NCBI GenBank assembly: GCA_964586145.1
Contig: CAZPHH010000060.1
Location: forward strand, 1 to 29,891
Length of the DNA stretch: 29,891 nucleotides
Source: JAFGJQ01 sp964586145
GTDB taxonomy: Bacteria > Planctomycetota > Phycisphaerae > UBA1845
Direction: 5' to 3'
The position numbers and the translations under genes were made by a program. Below are positions 16,023 to 26,926 of the stretch, in pieces; position 1 is the stretch's first letter; each line of letters opens with the position of its first letter. A model generated the notes under the pieces. It searched no databases and was not told where the DNA came from. It was given only the letters and a program-made list of their open reading frames with translations.

Positions 16023-16154
16023 GTGCAGGCGCTCCTCTGCATTCGCGTCCTGACCCCAATGAATTGCTTGCACCGGACGTCACGGCGATCGATGCGATTC
16101 CGCCGCGCCGGCGAACGCGCTCGGCTCGCGGTGGGAAACGGGCCCGCCATGCGG

Positions 16155-16160
16155 TATACT
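16155..16160 (+). promoter_or_regulatory. Possible -10 element of AmmeMemoRadiSam operon
   Basis: TATACT lies 32 bases before the ATG of the Memo-AMMECR1 gene in a 169-base spacer that otherwise shows nothing clear. No good -35 box is found at normal distance, so an activator may be needed if this is a promoter. Confidence 0.3.
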
Positions 16161-16191
16161 CTCAGACAGCGAGAAGGCAGGAGGTGGGGTC

Positions 16192-17709
16192 ATGGGGTGC
16201 AAGCGGTTCCTCCGTCGAGCATTGTGGGCGCTGGCCGTGCCGGCCGTCGCGGGCGTGGTGCGCGGGCCGGTCGCAGCGGCCGCCGAACCGACCGAACAGG
16301 TCCGGCCGGCGGACTGCGCCGGGATGTGGTATCCGGGCGACGCGGAGGCCCTGGCCAAGCTTGTCGACGACCTGATCGAGCGGGCGGCGCCGAATGAGCT
16401 GCCGGCCGGCCGGCCGCGGGCGATGATCGCGCCGCACGCGGGCTACCAGTGGAGCGCGCCCGTCGCCTCCATGGCGTACAAATCGGTCAAGGGCCTGTCG
16501 TACCCGCGCGTGATCGTGCTGGCGTTCAGCCACCGGCATTCCGCATTCCAGCGCGGTATCGACGTGCCGATGGAGTACACGGCCTACGAAACGCCGCTGG
16601 GGAAGGTCCCCCTGGATGCGGAGGTGTGCGCCGCCCTGTTGAGATGCCCGCTGTTCACGTCCACGCCCGGGCTGCACCGGCAGGAGCATTCGCTGGAGCT
16701 TCAACTGCCGTTCCTGCAGCGTACGATCGGTTCGTTTCGGCTGGTGCCGCTGATGGTGGGCGGCCTGAGCAGCGCGGAATGCACGGAGGCCGCCAACGCC
16801 CTGCTGCCGTGGATCGACGACGACACCCTGATCGTGGTCAGCAGCGACTTCACGCACTACGGACGCAATTTCAACTACGTGCCGTTCACGGACGACGTAC
16901 CGGAGAAGCTGCGCGCCCAGGCCCGCGAGGCCGCCAAGCCGCTGCTGAACGCGGACTATGACGGGTTCGTCGACTATCTGGCCCGGACGAAGGACACCAT
17001 CTGCGGTCGGCAGCCCATCCTCCTGCTGATGCGACTGCTGGCCATGCAGGGCGGGGCGTCGGCGGTCCGCACCGGGTTCGACACGTCCGGACGGATGACC
17101 GGCGACTACACCAGCAGCGTCACGTACCAGTCATTCGTCTTCGCCCCGCGGGAGCTCACGCTACCCGCGGACGCGCGCGAGGCCCTGCTGAAGCTGGCCC
17201 GGCGAACCGTGACCGCGCATCTGAACAAGGAGCGGCTCGATAGGTTCTCTCCGGCCGAGCTTCCGGAAGCGGCCCGCGCGGACGGAGCGTGCTTCGTCAC
17301 GCTGGAGAACCACGGCGTGCTGCGCGGCTGTATCGGGAACATGGAAGCCACGGGCCCGCTGTATGAAGCGGTGATTCGAAACGCGATCTACGCGTGTCAG
17401 GACCAGCGGTTTGTGGACAATCCGGTTACGTCGGCGGAACTGGACGAGATTCACATCGAGATCAGCTACCTGACACCGATGCAGCTTGTCTCGAATCCGA
17501 ACGAAGTGGTCGTGGGCCGAGACGGCCTGCTCGTGGAACTGGGCCCGCGCCGCGGGGTCCTGCTGCCGCAGGTGGCCTACAGCCACGGCTGGACGCGGGA
17601 GGAGTTCCTCACGCAGGTCTGTCGCAAGGCCGGGCTGCCCGCCGACGCATGGAAAGACCCGGCCGCGCATCTATACTCGTTTACCGCCGAGGTGTTCGGC
17701 GAACCGTGA
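16192..17709 (+). CDS. Memo-AMMECR1 fusion (AmmeMemoRadiSam proteins B and A)
   Basis: This 505-residue protein fuses two parts of the AmmeMemoRadiSam system. Residues about 40-320 are Memo-like (extradiol-dioxygenase fold) with APHAGY (H82), FSHRH (H114), SSDFTHYG (D219, H222) and ICGRQPI (C271); as I recall, these match the metal ligands of human MEMO1. Residues about 325-505 are AMMECR1-like with the hallmark LRGCIG (377-382, C380). A leader with FLRRALWALAVPAVAG and a likely cut after VAAAA predicts export by Sec or Tat. AGGAGG lies seven bases before the ATG. It is the first gene of a three-gene operon with DUF362 and radical SAM genes, 36 bases before the next start. The biochemical role of the system is not established. 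Confidence 0.9.
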   Translation: MGCKRFLRRALWALAVPAVAGVVRGPVAAAAEPTEQVRPADCAGMWYPGDAEALAKLVDDLIERAAPNELPAGRPRAMIAPHAGYQWSAPVASMAYKSVKGLSYPRVIVLAFSHRHSAFQRGIDVPMEYTAYETPLGKVPLDAEVCAALLRCPLFTSTPGLHRQEHSLELQLPFLQRTIGSFRLVPLMVGGLSSAECTEAANALLPWIDDDTLIVVSSDFTHYGRNFNYVPFTDDVPEKLRAQAREAAKPLLNADYDGFVDYLARTKDTICGRQPILLLMRLLAMQGGASAVRTGFDTSGRMTGDYTSSVTYQSFVFAPRELTLPADAREALLKLARRTVTAHLNKERLDRFSPAELPEAARADGACFVTLENHGVLRGCIGNMEATGPLYEAVIRNAIYACQDQRFVDNPVTSAELDEIHIEISYLTPMQLVSNPNEVVVGRDGLLVELGPRRGVLLPQVAYSHGWTREEFLTQVCRKAGLPADAWKDPAAHLYSFTAEVFGEP

Positions 17710-17745
17710 ATTGCAGTGCGAATCTCTGCCGCCCAGGGGTGAACC

Positions 17746-18744
17746 ATGCCTTCCAGCAGCAATCGTCGCGAGTTTCTGGTCCAGGTGGGTGCGGCCGCGG
17801 TGGGGGCGGCCCTGGGCAGCCCGACCCTGGCTCGAGCCACGGAACCGCAGGCGGAGCGTCCGCGGCCCCGCGTGGTGATCGGTCGCGACGAGACGATCGC
17901 CAGGGGCGAGCCGTCGGAGCACGCGGAGCCGATCCGCAAGCTGCTCGATGCCGCCATGCAACGGCTCACCGGCGCCTCGGACGCGGCGGCGGCCTGGCGA
18001 ACATTCTTCCAGCCGGCAAATCGCGTGGGCATCAAGGTCAACACACTGGGGTACTCCACGCATCCGGTCGTGGTGGACGCCATCGTGGCCGGGCTGCGCG
18101 CGGCAGACGTGCCGGCCGAGAACATCCTGATCTGGGACCGCTTTGATTCCGAGCTGGTCCGGGCGAGGTTCCGGCTGAACAAATCGACCACCGGCGTGCG
18201 CTGCTTCGGCACGGACGCGGACCGCGTCGGCCGGGGATACCTGAAGGAAGTGGAGACGAGCGGCCGGATCGGTTCGTGCTTTTCGCGAATCGTGGCGGAG
18301 GAGGTGGACACGCTCATCTGCGTGCCCATTCTGAAGGACCACAACCTGGCGGGCGTGTCGCTGGGCATGAAGAATTTCTACGGAGCGATTCACAATCCGA
18401 ACAAGTATCACGATCACAACTGCGATCCCTACGTGGCCGACGTGGTGTCGCATCGATACATCGCGCCGAAGTGGCGGCTGACGGTGGTGGACGCCGTGCG
18501 AGGCCAGTACCACGCCGGCCCCGGGCGCAGTCCGGAGTATTTCTGGCCGTTCGGCGGGCTGGTGGTGGGGGCCGATTTCGTGGCCGTCGATGCGGTGGCC
18601 GCGGACGTGCTGGAGGCCAAGCGCCGTGACGCGGGGCTGCCCGCGCTGGCCGAGGAGAATCGCCCGTGCCGGCACATCACCACGGCCGGCGCCCGCGGCC
18701 TGGGCGAGGCGGACCTGAAGCGGATCGAGCGAATCGAGGTCTGA
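17746..18744 (+). CDS. DUF362 protein with Tat leader
   Basis: This 332-residue protein opens with the twin-arginine motif SNRREFLVQV followed by an Ala/Gly-rich hydrophobic segment and a cut site near TLARA. The rest matches DUF362: NRVGIKVNTLGYSTHPVVVDAIVAGLRAA-type start in short, CVPILKDHNLAGVSLGMKNFYGAIHN in the centre, and VGADFVAVDAVAADVLEAKR near the end. Unlike many DUF362 proteins it carries no ferredoxin-like CxxCxxC repeats. Its conserved Lys, His and Asn positions (KDHN, MKNFYG) suggest a bound ligand or metal, which is not proven. AGGGG precedes the ATG. Only three bases separate it from the radical SAM gene, so it probably works with the AmmeMemoRadiSam proteins in the same compartment. 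Confidence 0.85.
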   Translation: MPSSSNRREFLVQVGAAAVGAALGSPTLARATEPQAERPRPRVVIGRDETIARGEPSEHAEPIRKLLDAAMQRLTGASDAAAAWRTFFQPANRVGIKVNTLGYSTHPVVVDAIVAGLRAADVPAENILIWDRFDSELVRARFRLNKSTTGVRCFGTDADRVGRGYLKEVETSGRIGSCFSRIVAEEVDTLICVPILKDHNLAGVSLGMKNFYGAIHNPNKYHDHNCDPYVADVVSHRYIAPKWRLTVVDAVRGQYHAGPGRSPEYFWPFGGLVVGADFVAVDAVAADVLEAKRRDAGLPALAEENRPCRHITTAGARGLGEADLKRIERIEV

Positions 18745-18747
18745 ATC

Positions 18748-19962
18748 ATGGACTCCCTCGAGAACATCTTCCTTCAACCGACCCGGCGCGACGTGCTGCG
18801 GTTGGGCGTGGCGTGCGGTGCGGCCGGCCTGCTGTGCGGACGGGGGGTCGCGGCGGCCCAGGACACGGCGGGCGCCGGTGCCCTGGAGGGGCTGCGGCTG
18901 CCGGGCGTAGTCCGGCACGAAGCCAGGCACTGGCGGTCGCTGCCGGACCGCAAGGTCCGCTGCGTGCTTTGCCCGCGCGTGTGCGAGGTGGCCGACGTGG
19001 AGCGCGGCTATTGCGGCGTTCGCGAGAACGTGGGCGGGCAGTACCAGACGCTGGTGTACGGCGCCTTGTGCTCGGCCAACGTCGATCCCATCGAGAAGAA
19101 GCCGCTGTTCCACTACCAGCCGGGCACCACCGCGTTTTCCGTCGCCACGGCCGGCTGCAACATCGAATGCAGGTTCTGCCAGAACTGGCAGATCAGCCAG
19201 TTCCGGCCCGAGCAGGTGCCCAGCGTGGAGGTCTCGCCGCAGAGGCTGGTCGATTCCTGCAAGGCGGCCGGCAGTCCCACGATTGCCTACACGTACTCCG
19301 AACCAGTCATCTTCTACGAGTACATGTACGACACCGCGATGCTGGCCCGGCAACAGGGCGTGGGCAGCGTGATGATCTCCAACGGGTACATTCTCGAGAA
19401 GCCGATGCGCGAGCTCTGCCGGGCGCTCACCGCGGTGAAGATCGACCTGAAGGCGTTTACGGAGAGCTTCTACGTTGAGCAGTGCGCCGGTCAGCTCAAG
19501 CCGGTGCTGAACACGCTGGAGGTGCTCAAGGACGTCGGCATCTGGTTCGAGCTGGTCATTCTGATCATCCCGACGCTCAACGACTCTGCCGACGAGATCC
19601 GGCGGATGAGCGAATGGGTGGTCAAACACCTCGGGCCGGACGTCCCCATGCACTTCACCCGGTACCACCCGACGTATCGCCTGACGAACCTGCCCCGCAC
19701 GCCGGTTTCCACGCTGGAGCGGTGCCGGCGGGTGGCCCTGGATGCGGGCGTGCGCTACGCATACCTGGGCAACGTCCCCATGCACAAGGGCGAGAACACG
19801 TACTGCCACAAGTGTGGCACCGAACTGATCCACCGCGTCGGCATGCAGACCACGGACAACCGCCTCCGCGACGGCAAATGTCCCAAGTGCGGCACGGCCA
19901 TCCCCGGCGTGTGGTCGCAGGCCCAGGCCCTGAGCGTCACCAGCCGCCCGGCGGACGTTTGA
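18748..19962 (+). CDS. AmmeMemoRadiSam radical SAM enzyme with Tat leader
   Basis: This 404-residue protein is the radical SAM member of the AmmeMemoRadiSam system. C137-x3-C141-x2-C144 (AGCNIECRFCQNW) is the site of the SAM-binding 4Fe-4S cluster. Before it is a Cys-rich patch (CVLCPRVCEVADVERGYCGV) that is typical of the family. At the C-terminus two CxxC pairs (YCHKCG, KCPKCG) form a likely rubredoxin-like zinc or iron site. The first 38 residues are an extra leader with PTRRDVLRLG and a hydrophobic stretch, a convincing Tat signal; no later Met exists before the core. Substrate is unknown. The enzyme is the last gene of the operon, and its stop overlaps the promoter of the metal efflux locus. 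Confidence 0.9.
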   Translation: MDSLENIFLQPTRRDVLRLGVACGAAGLLCGRGVAAAQDTAGAGALEGLRLPGVVRHEARHWRSLPDRKVRCVLCPRVCEVADVERGYCGVRENVGGQYQTLVYGALCSANVDPIEKKPLFHYQPGTTAFSVATAGCNIECRFCQNWQISQFRPEQVPSVEVSPQRLVDSCKAAGSPTIAYTYSEPVIFYEYMYDTAMLARQQGVGSVMISNGYILEKPMRELCRALTAVKIDLKAFTESFYVEQCAGQLKPVLNTLEVLKDVGIWFELVILIIPTLNDSADEIRRMSEWVVKHLGPDVPMHFTRYHPTYRLTNLPRTPVSTLERCRRVALDAGVRYAYLGNVPMHKGENTYCHKCGTELIHRVGMQTTDNRLRDGKCPKCGTAIPGVWSQAQALSVTSRPADV

Positions 19963-19987
19963 CCCGGACGAGCCCCCCATCTACAAT
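19959..19987 (+). promoter_or_regulatory. Near-consensus promoter of metal efflux locus
   Basis: TTGACC (19959-19964) and TACAAT (19982-19987) each match the sigma70 consensus at five of six positions and are exactly 17 bases apart. The -35 box overlaps the stop codon of the radical SAM gene. Transcription would start at about 19994-19995, on the ATG of the next gene, so its mRNA should be leaderless. Confidence 0.7.
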
Positions 19988-19994
19988 ACCCACG

Positions 19995-20396
19995 ATGAGT
20001 CGAAGTCTCCTTGCGACGGTGCTGGCTGCCTGGGGTCTGATCGGGACGCCCGCTCTCTGCGTGGCCGGCGTGATCCGCCATGCCTGTGAATCCGGCGCGG
20101 TCGAGAGCCACGCCGCGGCGGCGGATTGCCCGTGCGATGCAGACCCATGCCACCCCGAGTCGGCGGGCAGCGAGCACCAGGGAGACTGTGACCAGGATCC
20201 ATGCACCGGACTGGTCGTCCGGCCTGAGTCTCCGGAGGAACTCCCCGGGGCCGGTTCGCCGGCGATCGTTGCCGTGGAGACGGCTCGCTTCGCGTCCTCC
20301 CTCCAGTCGCTCCGGCACGAGGCAAACCGGGCCGGCCCGGAGCGTTTCGCGAGTTCCGGCCACGTCCATCCTTCGGATCTGCCACTTCTGCTCTGA
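19995..20396 (+). CDS. Small secreted Cys/His-rich protein of efflux locus
   Basis: This 133-residue protein has a short Sec-type signal (LLATVLAAWGLIGTPALCVAG) and then a Cys/His/Asp-rich segment, C31 to C70: CPCDADPCH and CDQDPC, plus H29, H39, H53 and H61. The rest is plain. The composition suggests binding of soft metal ions in the periplasm. It has no ribosome binding site, but the near-consensus promoter just upstream would start the transcript at its ATG, supporting leaderless translation and the start at 19995. It precedes the TolC-like gene by 152 bases. I do not recognise a named family; a periplasmic metal sponge or chaperone is inference. Confidence 0.65.
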   Translation: MSRSLLATVLAAWGLIGTPALCVAGVIRHACESGAVESHAAAADCPCDADPCHPESAGSEHQGDCDQDPCTGLVVRPESPEELPGAGSPAIVAVETARFASSLQSLRHEANRAGPERFASSGHVHPSDLPLLL

Positions 20397-20548
20397 TCGC
20401 ATGCCTGCAATCGGTCGGTGATCGCGTCCGGCTCGGGTGCGGTTCCCCTGCGCCGATTCTCCGTCACGTGCCGTTGGAAGACAGGTAGTGCCTCTGTCTG
20501 CTCCTGCACGGTAATTCCCCGGCAGAAAAGCGAACAGTGTGAAAGACC
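20397..20548 (+). other. Spacer before the TolC-like gene
   Basis: No gene or clear promoter is seen. A hairpin with arms AGACA/TGTCT at about 20475-20500 and a purine-rich GAAAG just before the next ATG are the only structures noted. It could be a regulatory leader for the efflux genes. Confidence 0.3.
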
Positions 20549-21964
20549 ATGCAGCAACACCGACAAACGCTGTGGAATGGGGTTCGGCTCGGTCTTCTGT
20601 TGACCGGCCTGGGCGGCGCCGGCTGCGCGCAGGTGAACCCGGCTCCGGATTTCGAACAGGTCCGGGCCCGGGTGCGCAACGCCACCGGCCATTCGAATGT
20701 GTACCGGCCCGACGAAAACGCGCTTGTGGAGGAGCGGGTACGCGTCCTCCGAGAGGAAGGACTTACACGCGATGAGGCTGTGCAGGTCTGCCTGCTGAAC
20801 AACCCGCGTTTCCAGGCGGCGGCCATGGCGGTGGGCATGGCCCGGGCGGACCTGGTGCAGTCCGGGCTGCTGAGCAACCCCACGCTGGGTGTGTCGATGC
20901 GGCTGCCGTCGGGCGGCGGCCTGGCGAACCTCGACGTCGGCCTGGCGCAGAACATCGCAGAATTGTGGCAGCTTCCGGCCCGGCAGAACGCGGCGCAGGC
21001 GGAGTTGGACGCCGCGATCCTGGAACTGGCCCACACGGCGGCCCATCTCGCGACGCAGACGCAGGCGGCTTACTTCGCGGCAATCGGTGCGGATGCCCTT
21101 CACGCGGTGGCCGTGGAGAACTGCGACGTCGTCCGCCTTGCGACGGAGGCGGCGCGGATGCGGCGCGAAACCGGCGCGGGGTCCGATCTGGATGTGAACC
21201 TGGCCCAGGCCCAGTTGCTCGACGCGGAGCTGGCGGTGGCGCTGGCGCGATTGGCCGCGGCGGATGCGCGGCGGGAACTGGCCGTGCAACTGGGGATCAC
21301 CGATGACGCGCGCACGCTGGTCCTGGTTGATCCGTTGCCGGAGCGGCCGGCGCCGTTGAGTGACGGCGAGGTCCTGGTTGCCCGGGCCCGCGCACACCGG
21401 CTGGACCTTCGCGCGGCGGAACACGAGTCAAAGCGGGCGGCGGCGCAATACGCACTCGAAATGCGTCGCGTGTTGCCGACCGTGGAGGCCGGCGCCGCCT
21501 TCGAGCGGGACGAGCGACGGGCAGGTGACGGGAGCTCGGGCCGTCCCTTCATCGTGGGGCCGAGCCTGGGGCTGGAATTGCCGCTCTTTGACCAGAACCA
21601 GGCGCAGATCGCCCGGGCGGAGTTTGCCTGGCGGCAGGTGGAGAAGCGGCGAGAGGCCATCGATCGGGAGATGGTGCAGGAGGTGCGCAGCGCCGCCGAC
21701 CACGCCGCGGCCGCCTGGAAGGTGCATCGGATCTGCGCGGAGGAGTCCGTTCCGCTGGCGGAGCGGAACCTCGCCCTGGCCCGCGAAGCGTACAACGCCG
21801 GCGGCACCTCATTCCTGGCCGTACTGGAGGCCCAGCGATTCTTCCTCCAAGCCCGCACGCGGGCCATCGAAAGTCACATGCGCGCCGCACAGACCCTGCC
21901 CGCCCTGGAGCGAGCGGTCGGCACGCCGATTTCAGAAGGACGAATGCAATGCAACGACATGTAG
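20549..21964 (+). CDS. TolC/CusC-like outer-membrane efflux protein
   Basis: This 471-residue protein is of the outer-membrane efflux protein family, whose trimers form the exit channel of RND pumps. It shows the two-fold repeated long helical coiled-coil pattern: LNNPRFQAAAMAVGMARADL with SGLLSNPTLG in the first half and LDLRAAEHESKRAAAQYALE with LPTVEAGAAF in the second. A final YNAGGTSFLAVLEAQRFFLQARTRAI-type helix is typical. The leader ends in GAGC (C26), a weak lipobox because -3 is Gly. The stop overlaps the start of the adaptor gene by 16 bases, so the two are translated together. The partner genes define it as part of a heavy-metal efflux complex. Confidence 0.9.
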   Translation: MQQHRQTLWNGVRLGLLLTGLGGAGCAQVNPAPDFEQVRARVRNATGHSNVYRPDENALVEERVRVLREEGLTRDEAVQVCLLNNPRFQAAAMAVGMARADLVQSGLLSNPTLGVSMRLPSGGGLANLDVGLAQNIAELWQLPARQNAAQAELDAAILELAHTAAHLATQTQAAYFAAIGADALHAVAVENCDVVRLATEAARMRRETGAGSDLDVNLAQAQLLDAELAVALARLAAADARRELAVQLGITDDARTLVLVDPLPERPAPLSDGEVLVARARAHRLDLRAAEHESKRAAAQYALEMRRVLPTVEAGAAFERDERRAGDGSSGRPFIVGPSLGLELPLFDQNQAQIARAEFAWRQVEKRREAIDREMVQEVRSAADHAAAAWKVHRICAEESVPLAERNLALAREAYNAGGTSFLAVLEAQRFFLQARTRAIESHMRAAQTLPALERAVGTPISEGRMQCNDM

Positions 21965-23721
21965 GGTCCGCCATGCGGACCATTACCCTGCTCCTCCTTA
22001 TCGCCGGTTGCCGCGAGTCGGCGCCGACACCATCCGAAAGCGATCCGCACGCCGGGCACGATCACGCCGCGCACGACCATTCCCACGCCACGGAGCCGGC
22101 CGCGAGGGAATGGTGCCTGGAACATGACGTGCCGGAGTCGGAATGCACACGATGCAATCCGGCGCTGATCGCGAAGTTCAAAGCGGCCCATGACTGGTGC
22201 GCCGGCCACGGCCTGCCGGAATCGCACTGTCTCCTCTGCAACCCGGAGCTGGCGGCGAAATTCGCCGCTCTGCGACCGGCCGAACCCGCGCAGGCCGCGC
22301 CGCAGGAGCCGGTTGCGTTTGCAGTGGATCGCGTCGGCCCCGCCCTGCGGGGTCCGAACGATCTGCGCTGCGACGTGGAATCCCTCCAGGTTCGTCTGCT
22401 GAACCCCGGCGTCGCCGAGGTGGCCGGCATCCGGACGGAGCGGGTGGCCCGGCGGCCGATCCGCGCGACCGTGGAATGCCCCGCGGAGGTGCGCTACAAC
22501 GAAACGAGGCTCGCCCGCGTTACTCCGCGGGTTGCCGGCGTGGTGGCGGAGGTGAACGTGGATTCCGGCGCACGGGTGAAGGCGGGAGATGCGCTGGCCG
22601 TCATCGAGAGCCCGGCGCTGGGCGACGCCAAGAGCGAGTACATCGAGAGGCGGGAAACGTTCCTGCTGGCCCGGGCGGACCTGGAGCGTCACGACTCCAT
22701 TCACAATGCCGTTCAGACGCTGATGGCCGCGTGCGAGGAAACGTCATGTCCGCAGGAGCTGCGCCGGACCGGCGCGGATGCTCGCCTGGGCGAGTTCCGG
22801 AGCCGGCTGCTCCGTGTCCATGCCGACCTGGATCTGGCAAAAGCGAGTTTCGCCCGGCAAAAGCAACTATCCGAGAAGGGGATCGCCAGCGAGGAGGCTT
22901 TACAGACCACCCGGCGGAACCTGGCGGAAGCCGAGGCCGAGTTCGCGGGCACGCACGAAGCGATCGACCTGGAGCTCGAGCGCGAACACCTCCAGTATGA
23001 GCGGGCGGTCAAGGTGGCCCGGGTGGCGATGGAAGCCGCCGAGCGAAGGCTTCGCATCCTGGGCCTGGGCGATGACGACGTTGCGGCCCTGAACGAGGGC
23101 CGGGCGTCTTCGTTGTCACGCTACACGCTGACCAGCCCGCTGGACGGCGTGGTGGTGCAGCGCGAGGCCGTCGTGGGGGAGACCGTCGACGAGGGCGACG
23201 CCCTGTTCGTGGTGGCCGATCTCTCCACGATGTGGGTGATGCTGAACGTCGACGAGCGGGACGCGCTGGGGCTGCGGACGGGCCTGCCCGTGGTCTTTTC
23301 CATCGACGGACTGCCCGGGCGCAGCATGCAGGGCGCCATCGAGTGGATTCGGCCGGAGGTGGACCCGCGCACGCGGACGGTGCAGGCCCGGCTGACGTTG
23401 CCGAACGAGGCCGGGCTGCTTAGAGCCTACGTGTACGGTACGGCCCGCATCGCCGTGCATGAAAATGAGCCGGTGCTGACTGTGCCGGACTCCGCCGTCC
23501 AGAGCGACGGCTGCTGCCAACTCGTCTTCGTGCAGGAATCCCTCACGCTATACCGGCCGCGCCAGGTGACGCTGGGAACCAAGGCCGGCGGACACCACGC
23601 GGTGCTGGACGGAGTGCGGGAGGGCGAGGCGGTGGCCACGGCGGGCAGCTTCCTGCTGAAGACGGAAATCCTCAAAACCAGTATCGGGGCCGGCTGCTGC
23701 GAGGTGGAGCCGGGACGGTGA
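21949..23721 (+). CDS. RND adaptor (CzcB/CusB-like) with duplicated Cys/His motif
   Basis: This 590-residue lipoprotein (lipobox IAGC, C21) joins the pump to the outer-membrane channel. A His-rich stretch (H34, H37, H39, H42, H44, H46) is followed by two copies of a 23-residue motif, W55-F77 and W83-F105, both reading WCxxHxxPESxCxxCNPxLxAKF. After a linker come the lipoyl/hairpin/barrel domains: GVVAEVNVDSGARVKAGDALAVIESP, a long helical hairpin (about 240-370), and LTSPLDGVVVQREAVVGETV. Two CC pairs (SDGCCQ, AGCCEV) lie near the C-terminus. GAAGGA before the ATG at 21949 supports this start; an ATG at 21973 would also give a lipoprotein. It is coupled to the TolC-like gene and ends six bases before the pump gene. 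Confidence 0.9.
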   Translation: MQRHVGSAMRTITLLLLIAGCRESAPTPSESDPHAGHDHAAHDHSHATEPAAREWCLEHDVPESECTRCNPALIAKFKAAHDWCAGHGLPESHCLLCNPELAAKFAALRPAEPAQAAPQEPVAFAVDRVGPALRGPNDLRCDVESLQVRLLNPGVAEVAGIRTERVARRPIRATVECPAEVRYNETRLARVTPRVAGVVAEVNVDSGARVKAGDALAVIESPALGDAKSEYIERRETFLLARADLERHDSIHNAVQTLMAACEETSCPQELRRTGADARLGEFRSRLLRVHADLDLAKASFARQKQLSEKGIASEEALQTTRRNLAEAEAEFAGTHEAIDLELEREHLQYERAVKVARVAMEAAERRLRILGLGDDDVAALNEGRASSLSRYTLTSPLDGVVVQREAVVGETVDEGDALFVVADLSTMWVMLNVDERDALGLRTGLPVVFSIDGLPGRSMQGAIEWIRPEVDPRTRTVQARLTLPNEAGLLRAYVYGTARIAVHENEPVLTVPDSAVQSDGCCQLVFVQESLTLYRPRQVTLGTKAGGHHAVLDGVREGEAVATAGSFLLKTEILKTSIGAGCCEVEPGR

Positions 23722-23727
23722 TGCAAC

Positions 23728-26847
<3,120 letters not shown>

Positions 26848-26926
26848 TTCCGCTCAGAAGGACTCCCGTTCATGGCGGGGAGGTCCCTCTGCATCACTGC
26901 ACACGCCCCCTGGGAGGAGGTTCACG

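Noticed and set aside
14049..16073. Long open frames through the hairpin array encoding GTGFPAGLPVGPAFQP-like repeat proteins
   Set aside because: They are open only because 29-bp units without stops repeat in all frames; they have no ribosome sites and overlap real genes on the other strand.
20397..20548. Metal or cobalamin riboswitch before the TolC-like gene
   Set aside because: No conserved riboswitch core is visible; only a weak hairpin is present.
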